Of a stretch of DNA of 64,000 nt, positions 27,589 through 40,338 are shown one piece after another. Source of the DNA: Camarhynchus parvulus (lineage: Eukaryota > Chordata > Aves > Passeriformes > Thraupidae); the NCBI RefSeq assembly GCF_901933205.1, contig NC_044572.1, forward strand, positions 76,133,465-76,197,464. The letters are read 5' to 3'. Numbering within the stretch: position 1 is the first letter of the stretch; each line of letters opens with the position of its first letter. The notes below the pieces were generated by a model. The model did no database searches. It had not been told where the DNA came from and was given only the letters and a program-made list of their open reading frames with translations. Made by a program: the position numbers and the translations under genes.

Positions 27589-30500
27589 AAAACAAAATGG
27601 AGATATTTTGAAATAAAATACAATTTTGTTCCCAAATTGCATAATCTTTTTTTTTAATACTAGGAAAAAAAACCTGCCAAAGCATACAAAGTGGTATTCA
27701 GAGCATACAGACATCTTTTACAGCTCTTTATAAAGCATTAACTAAGAAAACAGAATGCCCAAAATATAAGCTCTGAAATGTAGCTGGAGACCATATGAAA
27801 TGCTAGTTGTACTCTGAATAAGCAGAGACTCCAGTTGGGGGGAAAATGTCATTTTTATTTCCTACCTGGAGTGACAAAATTTTTTCTTAGCAAAACTTTC
27901 TTGACAGGAACTTTCACAGTAAGTTAGTAAAGGAAGAATAGAAGGTATGGGTTTGATGTTCATATCTCTCCTGCGGTGTCCAGAGGAATTAGATCCTTAT
28001 CTTTTGTAGCTAATTACTTTTTTTTTTTTTTTCTTTTTAACATTTAAAATAGCAAGAGAGCACTGCTGTGTAATTCTCTATCTAAATACTTAATGACACC
28101 TAGCTCAACAACAAAAAAATTATGCTGCATCAAAATGATACAAATGTATCCAGAATTGTTATGCAGAATGATGCTAACTTGGAAAGGAGTAGTTGGAAGG
28201 TTGGAAGGTAAAAGTACCCCCTTTCCCTTTTTTTTTTTGTGCAAGAATTGGGCAAAAGGCTGGTATGCAGATATCTTATAAAATGCTGAGTGTGCTTGTG
28301 TGAGATAGTGAAGAAGTTAAGCTTCTGAAGTGCTTCATTCCACTGCATGAGAGATGAGAGTTTGAGAGGCAGGGTGGAAGGTTGAGTTAAAATTTGAGGT
28401 TCTAAGGATTCTTCTAGGTAGAAAGAGAACACTTTGCCACTATTTGATACTAAATTGCTATTATCAGGTGTTTCAGGGGAGAGAGATACAGTTGTATTAG
28501 AAAATCACTGTGGCAAATTTTTGGATGCAACGGCATTCCATTCATTCTAAAAAAGACCAGTCGGCTGTTTACGTCAGAAGCTGCCTTTCGCTGGTTCTGT
28601 TTCTTCTCTCTCACATCAATGAGTTTTACAAGCACGAAGATTCTTTTAAAATAAGGAGAGAGAAGACAGTCTTCAAAGGAGGAGAGAATTATGAAAAAAT
28701 TTCTGATTTTTTTTCTTCTGAAATAGCCAAAATACTTTTATCAAGTTCAAGACCTATCTCGATTTCCTAGAGTTCTGGGGAAAAGTGCTGATGGAAACTC
28801 ACACTGTCGCTAACTGTTTTCCTGGAAAAAGGAAAAACTATAGACAAAAAGGTACAGAGATTGCCCAGCATTCTGGATAGTAAACTCTGGTAGGTGACTG
28901 ACTATACCAGTTGAATGGATATGCTTTTGTTTCACACAACTACAAAATAAAATCATTCTGCATCCATGACCTATTAATCTTCAGTGATTCCACAAGGTTG
29001 AACCATACAAGTCCCTCTCAAGCTAGAAATTATTTGCAAACTGGGCTACAGAAATGTATCATTACATCATTCCAATGTCATGGACTAGCAGGAGGAAATG
29101 TCTGCTCCCGGATATGACCTCTTTTGCTATGTTTAGATAGCAAATAAATAGGCCTGAACTGATTTCTAGAACATTTTAAGAAAAAATACACAAACTTTCA
29201 TTCACATTTGATTACCTTTCCACATGAACACAAACACAGTAGTTTAGTTACCTATAACATTAACATCTGAATAATTGTGAACATACAACTAGCTCCAGCT
29301 TGATTTTATTACAATATTCCACTTCAAAGTCATCCAAGGATCCTTATACTTGGTTTGTTAATACATTTATCTGTGAGACTGTATACACTTGGGCTTTTCA
29401 GAGACAAGAAGACACTGCATTTAAGTATGCAGAGCATATACATACAGTTTTACTAGGTCTGCAGTAGAGATACAAACAGCGGCTCTTGGTGTCCAAGTTA
29501 ACACAGTAAAAGTGAATGAAGAGTTTCTCAAAGAGGGTAGAAACCAAATCAGTGGAGGTTTGAATGATTAGTTTGCTGCACCTGAAGTGAGACTCCATGA
29601 CTTTACATACTTCTAAGTCAAGTGCATACTGAGGGTGTGCACATTGACAAATGCTTCTGTGCAATGGAAATTGATCTAAGAGGCTGAACAACTGGAATGG
29701 AGAAACTGATGTCCATGCCAAATATATTTGTGAAATCTTGTTTTAGATTAGCTCTTGCCTGGTCTCTGAGATTATGTGCCTTTTAGCAGTCAGAATAAAT
29801 CAGATGTGCTGCTAAAGCACATCTCCTGGTTTAGTTGCATCTGAAAAAATCTAGGTAGCGTGCTCTGAAACAGTTCTATAAGGAAAATCAAAGCACAACA
29901 AATTAAGGAGATAAGAGTTTCAATTCAGAAACACATTTCTCCTCTCCACTAAATGTGAAATTGAACACCTCAGAGTTGATGTGATACCTCAGTGGTTAAT
30001 TTAGATGAGAATCTGTTTTCAGATGCAGAGTTAAGTGAGAGCAGCCTGTTCTGTTATTATTATGGTATTTTAATGCTGGACCAAGGAGCCTGTATAAAGC
30101 TGTGTCTGCATAAATATAAACAAGTAGAATGAAGTCTGAGCCTTTATTAACTCACAATCTTACACTCACTGATTTCTTATGGGAAGTGTTTGGCAGTGAT
30201 AGCAAAGATTTATCATTACATGCCTTGAAAAATACACTAAAATGAAAAAAATCACTGTGTCCATTCTATCTGCGCAGTACTTATGCATTTCATTTTCTCA
30301 AAAGGGTTACTCATAACTTATCCCACCTAGTAATATGCTAGAAACTGTGATTTTATTCTTCTAGTGGTTTTTATTACTAGCATAAAAAATAATTGTCTTT
30401 TGAACTCATCTTTCTAATTTACATCCCCAAACAGGTTCTAGAAGTTATTTCATTTTCAGATATTTAATGCCTTAAAATAGCTAGATTTTTTTTATTCATT

Positions 30501-30942
30501 CAGCAACTTTTATTCATTTGGGGACATTTATACAAGTTACTTTTAATACTTCAACATTAATTTGTATTGTGGATAAAGATAATCCTGAAGTCCATAAATC
30601 TGTGTTATTTAGAAGTCAATATCCAAGTTTGGGATCTAGGTGTATAGAATATAGAACATATGTAAATATGCATGCTATATACTTACTATTTATATTTACA
30701 TCTCTGTAATTTCTGTTTAAGTTTGTATGTGTGTAATCAATTTACACATACACATATAAAGACAATTTTTTTTTTCAAATTAGTGTAACTATTTTTCCTT
30801 AAAAATTATATTATGCTAGCATGATATTAATATCTCATTTTTTAGATTGTGAGGATTTTAGAGTTTTTTAAAATATATTTGAAAATATTTGTTGGAAAAT
30901 TTTATTTATTGCAAGTTAATGTTTATTTTCCTATATATACAG

Positions 30943-31062
30943 GTACATCTGTTCTACAGGTGACAGCCACAGATGCAGATGACCCCACATATGGAAACAG
31001 TGCCAGAGTAGTGTACAGTATTCTTCAGGGACAGCCATATTTCTCTGTTGACCCCAAAACAG
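30943..31062 (+). CDS. CDH18: Next internal exon of the same type II cadherin, first half of EC2 (probable cadherin-18)
   Basis: Seen: the acceptor is TATATATACAG at 30932-30942 and the donor ACAG/GTGGGT is at 31063. The 120 nt continue the split Gly codon of the upstream exon (G + GT) and end again after the first base of a codon, so the exon is symmetric (phase 1 to phase 1). The peptide contains the EC2 calcium-binding TDADDP box (residues 9-14 after the split Gly), then [14 protein letters not shown] and YFSVDPKTG. Known: this segment is very strongly conserved between CDH18 and CDH12, so this exon alone does not separate the two; the upstream exon does. Inferred: skipping this exon would keep the frame but remove calcium ligands from EC2. 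The following exon (168 nt in the family, as I recall) was not found in the remaining 32.9 kb. Confidence 0.93.
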
Positions 31063-32290
31063 GTGGGTATTTTAAATTTCTGTTGAAATGATTTAGCTAT
31101 CATGTTGCAGTTAATTAAGTCTGGTAGGTGAAATGCAATGCAGACAATGCAGATATGTGGACTTTTTTTCTTAGTGTTTTTGTAGGCTGCTTCTTACTTT
31201 AACACTATGAAATTTATAAGTTGCTATATTTTGCTGAGTACTAAAATGAGCCTGCTGTGTACAGAATTAATTCTGCATCATGTCATGATGTGAACCATTC
31301 AGGCAAACTGCAATAGCACTCTTTCATCTTTTCAAGCCTCTGTTTAGGAAGTGACTCAAGTATGCCTAACACATGATTTTTGAGGCTTTGTTTTGTCTGA
31401 AGGATAGGCTTGTGCGGATAATTGGACGTATGCTTCAACACATGTGCCAATATAAATTGTTATAATTTCTGTTTTTTATAAAACCTCAGGACTGCCATTT
31501 AACTGAAAATTCATTCTATGATTTGAGAAGTAGAATGAACTGAAATATTTATGCTTAAACTCTATGCATCATCTTTTTTTTTTTTCCCCACAAAGTGTAA
31601 GTCATGTATAATGTATCCAAACTGTTTTATTTAAAGAGAGGAAAAATCTCTTTTGGGGATGGGAGTTGTTATTAGTTTGTGATTTTTTTGAAGAGCATTA
31701 TTATGATAATGATATTAACATGATTATACATTTTAAGTGTGTATTTGAAGTCCTCAATAATTGGTAAATATAATTTAAGACAGTATATTTTTATTTAAAT
31801 TTTTAACTGTTTTTCCCTGTCTATATCAAAGCTTTAATACTGAGGGGGAAAAATAAAGCACACTGAACAGTGTAGTTTTCCCTAGTTAACTGTAGGGAAT
31901 AATAATGACTTTTTAAATGTGCTAGAGTGGATTAACTATAGTGTAAATAGTTTCCATTTTACTGTTTTTGCACTTAAGTTTCTTGGATTGTGTACACTGT
32001 TCTCTGTGGTACCTGGAGATGTACCCTGGTTTCGCTACAAGAGAAGTGTATCTGTGCCATCTCAGAGAGCTTTGATGTTAGTGCTGCTTTGATTAGGAGA
32101 CCAAACTCCCTGACCCTCAGAGGAAGGTCTGTCTCAACCTAAAATTTTCTATAAATTTGGGGGGTCATGTAAGAAAGGCCTAGAATGGAAAATTGGTGGT
32201 ACAGTCCTCATGTTCCCCTTGCCCTTAGAAATATAACTGGTTTATATTTCTAAAACTATTTAGGCACTCTGAAGCAATAGCCTGTATTTT

Positions 32291-32935
32291 TGTCCTGGGT
32301 TGACTGTATGAGGCTTTTATCCCCAATCATCTCATTCTGTTTTATGCTGAATAATAAGTTTTGCACCTTTAAGACGTATTCCAGAGAGTGAAGGGGGGGA
32401 GAGAAGAAGTGCGCAGTTTGCTTTCAGACACTGCACTCACTCCTCCTCATTCCTGCTCCTGGACTGTGTTGTCTGCAGATGGACAGACAGCGGGACAGAG
32501 CTCTCTTTTGCTTTTAGTTAGTTTAGCTAGCTGAGGGAAAGAAGTTCCCTGGATTGTGGGTTTTTTCCTTTTCTTTGGGCCTCTTGAATCCTGCTCTGGA
32601 CTGAACACCCAGGGGAGCACTGGCAGCTGCACCTGTGGCCACTGGGCCAGGCCTGGGCCGCGGCATTTCCAGCACTGGACGGGCTGATAAGAGACTGAGT
32701 GAGCTCAGCTGCAACCCAGGAACGGGGTTTTCTCAGTTTGTCATCTCTTTTGGAGCAGCAACGGGTTTTATTGTTTAATATTTTTAGGTTTTATTGTTTA
32801 ATAAACAGTTTTTTTCCACTTTTCTCCAGGGAGGTAGTTTCTCCCGGCCCGGTTGCGGGGAGGGGCCGATTGAATCTGCTTTCCTACAGGAGGCCCTTTG
32901 GGGATCCTCTCCCAAATTTGCTCTGAACCAGGACA
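32291..32935 (+). mobile_element. Solo retroviral LTR (645 bp) with 5-bp target-site duplication
   Basis: Seen: the element starts TGTCCTGGGTT and ends AACCAGGACA, giving inverted ends TGTCCTGG/CCAGGACA. It is bounded by ATTTT on both sides (32286-32290 and 32936-32940). It is GC-richer than its surroundings and has AATAAA at 32800-32805, about 130 bp from the 3' end, which sets plus-strand orientation. A 17-nt word ending GTTTAATA is tandemly duplicated just before that signal. No internal retroviral genes flank it, so it is a solo LTR left by recombination between two LTRs. Known: 5-bp duplications are typical of ERVL-like elements and differ from the 6 bp of alpha/beta types. Class assignment is inference. 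The intact duplication and ends suggest a fairly young insertion. Confidence 0.9.
32800..32805 (+). promoter_or_regulatory. AATAAA polyadenylation signal inside sense-oriented LTR
   Basis: AATAAA in the normal R/U5 position of the LTR, followed within about 15-30 nt by a T run and CTTTTCTCC. It lies on the same strand as the cadherin gene, 1.74 kb after the 120-nt exon, so it could in principle terminate cadherin pre-mRNA early. Use in vivo is unknown. Confidence 0.6.
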
Positions 32936-34479
32936 ATTTTTTATTTTTATAATGGTCTAGAACTTGTAGTCTGAAGCTGCTATTCAGTCAGTGAAGAATC
33001 ATAATGGAAATTCTCTGTATCAAGTCTGTATCACACAAGAAATAGTATTGTTGTATGTATAATGAAACAACAGATGGTAGTGTATTTTCACTCCTTGAGC
33101 CTTAGGCTTTGACAGGGATTTAATAACACTTTATGAACTTAAACTCTTTTTGATATTTGTGCAGAGTATGAAAATTACTCAGAAAATTATTCTGATACCA
33201 TAGTCTATGAGAAAGTGAAAATGAGATAAATAGTGCGACAGTGAAAGAGGAGGAAGCTTTTTGCTTATGTTGCCTTTTTATAATTGTAGAACAGCTGTTA
33301 ATTTAATTTGGCATTATGAAATGGGAAGAAGAATATTGGAAAAGATGGGACAGTCTTGATGAATAGCGTTTTTCACTATAAAATTTCACTTTGAATTTTT
33401 TGGGGTTTAAGACTCATTTTTTAAAACATCACTCTTCTGAATTTGCGAGCATTTCTTTGACTTTTTTTCCTAATACCTCGATTGTTCAATTCCAGCTTAA
33501 CTATATCTGGAAGTCTTCTGAATTTACACTTACATGCACAAACTTCCTTCACAACAAAGGAGGTCCAAAAGTGGCAAAGAGATAGGTCCCGACATTCATG
33601 ACTGAATGTTGTTTATGTAGCCTGAGGATCTGATATCATGATCAGTAAAGTTTCTTGAAGCTATCAGAAATAGATATCAAGCTCTAGTGTGAATACTCAT
33701 CCTGAAAAGTCTGCTACTTCTAGCTTAGTACTGTCTATACTTGGTTTTAAACAACTTATATCTGAAGACTTTAAAGTTATGGAGTTTTAGAAGCGTAGGT
33801 TACAATAGTTTAAATAAGATTGCAGAATAAGGCTGTAGAATTCGTAGATTTAAAGTATAATAAGGTAACAGCACCAAATTACAAACTCTGAAGCAGGAAA
33901 AAAGTGTGTTCTTGGCAGAAGAGTTTTGTCAGCTTACCTGATAAAAGGCTCTTCTCCACACAAATAGTGGGGCAGAGAAGCAGTGCAGGGAGAGTAAAAC
34001 CCCCTGCCCTAAATAGACTGGAGCCTGAGCTCCTCCTGGGCTTGACCCAAGACAGCCTCAGCCCTATGGGCCAGGTCTGAAACCCATCATGAGGAATCAA
34101 AAGGAGACACTGCCTTGATCACCCTTCCAACTGAGAAAGCTACTGCTTACAGGGTTATGGGACACATTATGAAATGCAGATAATAGGAATCATACAGACT
34201 TTTGGATATCTAGAGGAAGGGCCATAGACAGGGAAAGGGATGATTGAGATGGAGTAGGGAGAGAAAAGCAAGAGAAAATGGAAGGTTAGAGGATAAAAGG
34301 GGCCAGCCATATGCAAACAGGCTTTGCTCAGCACTATTATCTGGCCATGCCCTGCGCCCTGGATCAGCAATCTGTTCTGTGTTTTATTATGCTCCATTTC
34401 CAACTCCATTTCCTGAGTAAAAGGTCTCTCTCTTGCATGCATGTGTGAGTGGAGATTTAAGTGCTAGCAGCTGGAGCAG

Positions 34480-35040
34480 GACAATGAGTTAAAGGGATCT
34501 GGTGTGTGTCTGGTGTCAGCAAACTGGAAAATGCAGACTGTAAGTGTATTACACGGGTGTCTATGCCAGTATGGTATTACTACAGGGTCAGCAGTCTGGA
34601 TGAGTGGTTTGGGTGATGGATATCCATTCGGCCCAATGTCCAGACCAGAAAGCTCAGGAGTCAGCTGTTGGAGAAGCCAAGACCAGTCTAGAGCAACTGT
34701 GTGGTATGTGGTTTGATAGTCCTGTTTGTAGTTGTGTATCTCTGTGCATGAGGCAAGGGGAGACCAGCAACCCAGGAGCCAGCTGGATGACATTAGGAAC
34801 TGAGGGCCCAAGGGGTCCAGGTACTGCTACTGGATGTACTCAGTGTGTAAGGCTGTGGGGAGTCAATAAGTGTACTGGGCTGAGTGGAAATGTCAGACTA
34901 TGTCGAGGATAAAAAGGGAGTCCGTACCTGGAGCTGGAGGGCAGCTGAAGGCCCCAGAGTTGGATGTCCAGATGGCGCCAAGTGCAAGGCTACTGGATAG
35001 ACCAAATATGGCAAGTTACAGGAGCAATTCATGCTGAGTT
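34480..35040. other. Unclassified GC-richer segment
   Basis: Composition changes sharply from the AT-rich flanks. Short words recur (for example CTACTGGAT at 34827 and 34990; several GTGTGTCTG/GTGTCTGG words). Open frames on both strands of 60-115 aa reflect stop-poor composition and do not resemble a family I know. It may be a decayed repeat or ERV piece; I cannot name it. The neighbouring 33880-34440 stretch is similar but weaker. Confidence 0.4.
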
Positions 35041-35460
35041 GTGAGTATATTTCCAATGATAAATCATCCTTCCTTCAGGTCAGCTGGAGATGAATGAGGT
35101 TGTTTGTACTGTTTGTTTTTGAGTCCTGAGCCATCCCATTTGTGTGTCACCCGCTGCGTGTTGCATATGTGAATGTGCCTTGTGGGAACAGCGCTTGACC
35201 TCACATTGCTTCTAAATCATGGATTAAAAATAGGAAGGTACAGCAACCTCATCTCCATCAGGCCGCTAACAATCTAGTTTAGCAGTTGATTTGCTCTAAG
35301 ACCTGTGTTTTGTTTTGTTTTCCTCTGGGGAAAAATGTGGATTCTCTGCATAGAAATGTGCTGCAACTATGTAATTTTGGCTGTGAATGTCAAAACTACT
35401 TTCCATGCATAACCTAAAGACTTTTAAGACTTTCAAAATCCTTTGATATTGAATGGCTTT

Positions 35461-35645
35461 TTATTAATTGCTCTGTATTTGTGTTTATTAATTACTTTTG
35501 GTAATTAGCTGTGGAGTAATAGGAACTAGTTATGTAATTAATAATTACCTGCAATAGCCTCTAGTGTTTACTATTTGTTTTCCTCCCCATCTGCAGCAAA
35601 GAACTCTGCTGAAATTTTATAAATAACAATTTTCTAATAATTATG
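35461..35645. promoter_or_regulatory. Cluster of TAAT/ATTA homeodomain-type motifs (candidate enhancer)
   Basis: Within about 90 nt there are TTATTAATTG, TTTATTAATTAC, GGTAATTAGC and the odd palindrome GTAATTAATAATTAC (35534-35548), followed by further ATAATTA words to 35645. Such clusters are common in developmental enhancers in cadherin introns, but AT-rich intron yields them by chance too. No alignment was possible here. Confidence 0.3.
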
Positions 35646-37867
35646 GTGAAAGAGAGAGAAGGAGCAAATGTCTAGATCTTATATATATTTGCAAAGATTA
35701 TGCATATAGGATTGTTTGTTTTCTTAAATCAAAATATTCAGGGAACCCTAGAAAACATTAAATGCTTATACTTTTAGAGTATCATTAACTTCTCTGTAAT
35801 GAGAAAATAAAAAGTGAAGTTTTTAGTGAACAGGGGAGCAAATACTTTATTCAGATACTTAGTGCTTTAATATGGTTCTCCCTTCTCCTACTCCCACCTT
35901 TTCACATATTCATCCCCTGCACTCCCTGCCCCTTCAAATTTTGAGCATCTTTTGAAATGCCTAAATACACATGAAGTCTTTTCTGGGCAGTTTGAACTGC
36001 AAATTCAATATTCCACCTTTCCCAAATCATGAGGTCTTTCGATCCATAAACTTGATCTGGGATCGATCCTTGCTTGTTCTTTGCTCATGTCAAGCGTGGC
36101 TCATCAAAGAACAGCAACCAACATTTGACTGGTAACCCAGCCCCAGAAGCTCTTTTATTCTCTAAGGAAACCTTAAGTTAGACTATGTGCTTTTAGTTGT
36201 AGCTACAGCAGCACACTTTCTATTGTGACATACTTTGGGAATGAAAATGAAACCTGTAGTCCAATTTGACTGCTTACATGGTAAATCTGATCTGGAGTAT
36301 GTTCGTTCCACACAGCTCTTTGTAGGTAGATCTGTCTTTCTGAACAATATATACAGAGTGAAGCAATGTGTAGGGCATATGTCTTTTCAAGTCAGCAATT
36401 CTGCTGCAACTGTTATAAAATAAGGTATAAAACCTTCATTCACTGCAGTTTTGAATTTAAGTGTAGACATTGGCAGGACAGAAAACTCATTTGTCTTTGA
36501 ATTGAATATGGAGAAAACCTCAGATATATGTATTTGTATTTATAATGTTCTGCTGTGGCATCAACAATATTACAAAGATCTTAGTCATGTATAAGATTGT
36601 TTGTCTGGTTTTTTGTTTTACTTTAAGATGTTAAATAGTAAAGAAATATGTATTTTTATTTATAAAAGAATGTCACTGTAAATTAGTCCGGGGTAATCAT
36701 GAAGTGTGAGATGAGTGTCAATCTCCTTCTGCTTTCTGTCTTCACAAGATAAGAACAATAGCTTCAAGGATCCCTACAGGAAATTACCTACTCACTGATT
36801 ATCTAGTTTGGTTCCTGACTGAGAGCACAATACAAATGCAAATAAACACAGTCAATGGCTGAATAGATGCTTCCAAACATAGAGATGAGTCTCATAAACA
36901 CCAATTACCCATCTTAGAAGTTCAAGATTTTTGTTCACGTCTGTAACTATTCTTATACATTTTTAAAAGTTCTTGGCCATGGTTCATATGGGAATGGCAG
37001 GTTTTGTGGCATTATAATAATTAGAGTGTAATTTTAAATTTGCATGTGCACTCCTCTGCAAAACAAGAAAAAATATATTGTTTATCAACTTATTCTCAAG
37101 TTTAATACTGCTAAATAAGCATGACTACTTAAAAATATAATTAATTAATCTATTAAAATTAAGTTCTTTTAGTGGTGAGATATCAATTATTAATTTATTG
37201 ACTTAAGGCCCACTGCATCTCCTTATAATAGACAAAATAATTTATATAAAGGCAAATTGAATAAGCTTTCAATTTCAAAAAAGAAGAACACTCTTTTTAT
37301 ACTTTAGTAGAACAGCCTGTCATGGTATTCCAGATAAGAATCTACTGTCCTAATTGAAATAATGATATTTCATGACCCTATGTCCCTGTATACATAGAAA
37401 ATCATATCATTTAATAAAATAATTTCAGAAATAAATTTCTGCCACTTTCTTGAACAAGCATTCCTATTTTTCCTCTGAAGAATTCTTCCTTTTTTAAGTT
37501 GAAATACCTTAGTGACATCTGTTTAATGAGCATGTTTACTGGGGTTAGTGACTCCCTGCTGAAATGCAGGTTAGTTCATATTGGACTGTTAAGTGAATAT
37601 GAAAATGAAGTGTGTTTAGCAATCTCATTGCTTTCTGCTCAGAGGATCCAATAATTTTAAATGACCTTACAGTGCTATAACGGTGTCTTACATAAATTGA
37701 ATGCTTCTGCTCTGAAGGAATATCTTATGAAAGCGCCCAAAATCCACAACTAAGGCGCCACAGCCATTTCCCAGGCTCCTATAGACATCTTACAGTGAAC
37801 TTAACCTCTTCTACCTACAGTTTTTGCAGATGGGCTTTTAAACTCTAATTGGACACCATGTGTATAA

Positions 37868-38142
37868 AGGACAATGAAGCAGGTGAAGGGCCTGGAGCAC
37901 GTCTTATGAGGAGCAGCTGAGGGAGATTATGTTGTCCTATCTGGAGAAAAGGAAGCTCAGAAGATATCTGATTGCTTTCTACAACTGCCTGAAAGGAGGT
38001 AGAATGTACCATGGTGGAGGTCTTGGAGGTCTCTCTCCTCACAAGTAACAAGTCATAGGACAAGAAAAAAGGCCACAAAGTTGCCAGGCAAGGTTTAGGT
38101 TAGATATTAAGAAAAAATTCTTCACCAAAAGGGTTGTCAAGC
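37868..38142 (+). mobile_element. CR1 LINE fragment, internal, lacking the 3' tail
   Basis: Contains the CR1 series GAGGAGCAGCTGAGGGA, CTGGAGAAAAGGAAGCTC, TCTACAACTGCCTGAAAGGAGG, CATAGGACAAG and TTAGATATTAAGAAAAAATTC in the expected order. The usual tail (GGACTAGATGATCT to ATTCTATGAT) is missing, so both ends are lost. Confidence 0.88.
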
Positions 38143-39770
38143 ATAAAATTTTGCTAATGACATATTCTGCTTGAGCTAGATAAAGAAATGCCTGTGATGA
38201 AATTTCTGAATTTTACATGTGCGTTGCAGAACACTTATTTATAGCTATTGGTGAAAACTCCATTATATGTGATTGGTTTTTACTCAGTATCAAGGGGAGG
38301 TCACAGTCAAGAATCAGTTTGAAAGTTTAGTTATTGTAATGAGTGATATATTTTTCTAAAACTGTGTAGGATTAAAATAACATGATTTTGTGCATAGGTA
38401 CTGAAATTTTATCTTGAAGTTCTAATAACTGTATTTCATATTCAGGTTTTCATAGGTTTGATTTCCCTCAAGGAATTTCTGAAATTTTGTAACAGAAATT
38501 ACATCTCTAGTGTAGACCTTTTCCAATGTCTGCACTTCACTGACAAGAGGATCACTAGGAATTCAAACTCAAAATTTGAAAGAGTCTTACCTTGTTTTTC
38601 TAATTCCACCAGGTACTGTACAGTGCACTCCTCCATTCCTGAAGGAACAGAAATATGTGCATCATCTAAAAATATTGTCATGAACACTTGTTTGAGAGTG
38701 TCATCTGTCAGCTCTCAGCTAAGAGTAAATATTGTAATGTCTTTTGCTTTCAGTCTGAAGTAAATATTGGATTTTCTACACCTACAGTTTTGACACTTTA
38801 AAAAAAACCTTCTCTGAACAATGGACTTAATTCTCACAGTTTTCTTTTGTGTTCAAAATATTGATATACTCTTACTGTTTTCCCAAGAGTCATTTGGAGA
38901 ATAACTCAGACCATCAGACAGCAGAATGATCTACTGCTTCTTTTAGGTTTCTGGGGACAACATTTTGGTACAGCTAGAGACTTTGTGAGACATTGGTATG
39001 ACTAAAAATCTTGTTGCTTTGACTGTGTTTTCCATTATCATGAAAACAATGCAGAAAGTCCTTTGCCAATCAAAAGTGTACAGAGAGGAGGGGCAGAGTG
39101 TTCAGTTCAACCTAGCTCAATTTCTCTTAGGGTAACTGATATTTGATGGTATATCATCCCTCTTATATATCCTTATGCAATTTTTGGCATCCACCTCCGG
39201 GAAACTTTGTGGAGCAGGCTTTGCAGGGCACAAGATGGATTGGTCACTCATCAGGAACAGTGTTCTGGCACTGTATTTTCTTTGTTTAATATCTACCAAC
39301 ACTTTCTCTCTCAGCATTCATCATATAGTTAAAAAGGACAGGCATAGGAGGCAGCAAGCTGGGAAAAAAGATTGCCTGATGTTCTAACCCAATTTTAATT
39401 CTCCTATGAGATGAACCATGTGCTTTGGAGATTGAGTTCAGAAGTCGGTAAGAAACTATTTCTTAGTTTTTCCTCTTTTGTTTGTTTCTGTGTTTGTTAC
39501 TCTTTCCCCATCTGGTGGTGTGAACAACTACTGTGGAACATCTTTGCTGCTCTTCAGCCACACAAAAAAAAAAAAGCCAAATGTGTTTCTGTAGCCATTA
39601 ATTGGCAATTGGCAAGTTCCCAGATTATAATATCATCTTGGCTTCCTAACCACAAACTACTGTACTGTATTCATTTTGCTGTTAGACATGCTTTTACTTA
39701 CATATGTATATATTTTTAATCTTTCATCTGTAAATACACAAACATGTTTTTTCCACTTAAAACATAATGA

Positions 39771-40338
39771 TATCTTAGTCTGGGCTAAGCCTAGTAGACA
39801 GCTCAGCCACACACAGCCTCTTATTCTCTCCCCACACAATGCAACGGGGGAGAGAAAAGAAGTGATGCAAGTGAGATAAAGACATTTTAATAAGGAAGGT
39901 AAAAGTAATGTACACAAACAAAGGAAAGCAAGGAGTTGATTCACCACTTCCCATGGGCAGGCAGTAGTTCAGCTCTCCCCAGGAAAGCAGAGCTCCACCA
40001 CACATTACAGTTACCAGGGACAACAAACGCCACAACTCTGAGTGCCCTTTCTTTCTCCTTCTTCTCCCTACTTTTCTTGCTGCTTGTGATTTCATGTGAT
40101 ATGGGATGTCCCTTGGGTCAGCTCTTCCAGCTGTGTTCCTTCTGAGCTCCTTATGCATCCTGAGCCTTGTCAGTGGGGGAATGGTGTGAGAAGCAGAAAA
40201 GTCCATGTTGCTGTAAGCACTCTTTGACAAGGCTAAAACATCCCTGTGCCATCAGTGCTTCGTTTGTGTCACAAATCCAAAACAGCACCATATGAGCTGC
40301 TATGGAGAAAATTATTTATCCCAACCAAGACCAGCACA
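39771..40338 (-). mobile_element. Solo avian ERV LTR, about 568 bp, degraded ends
   Basis: Reading the minus strand, it begins TGTGCTGGTCTTGGTTGGGATA (complement of 40338 downward), passes through TTTTCTGCTTCTCACACC, GCTTTCCTGGGGAGAGCTGAAC and CCATGGGAAGTGGTGAAT, then ATTAAA (plus 39886-39891) and TGTCTTTATCTCA. This order matches a widespread avian LTR family. The terminal bases at 39771 have drifted and no target-site duplication is visible (flanks AATGA and CAGGT), so it is older than the 32.3 kb and 61.9 kb LTRs. The 151-aa minus-strand open frame across it is not a gene. Confidence 0.82.

Larger units (their letters stand above)
24476..30942 (+). other. Intron between the two cadherin exons
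   Basis: A 6,467 nt intron bounded by GT (24476) and AG (30942), phase 1. It is AT-rich and holds one short CR1 tail (26990-27058), a poly-A plus (GA)n tract at 27566-27588, a poly-T run at 28018-28032, and a small local duplication around 24797-24851. No other exon or RNA gene was recognised. Confidence 0.88.

Noticed and set aside
39775..40230. 151-aa minus-strand frame
   Set aside because: Falls wholly within the degraded LTR at 39771-40338; LTRs of this family are not coding here.
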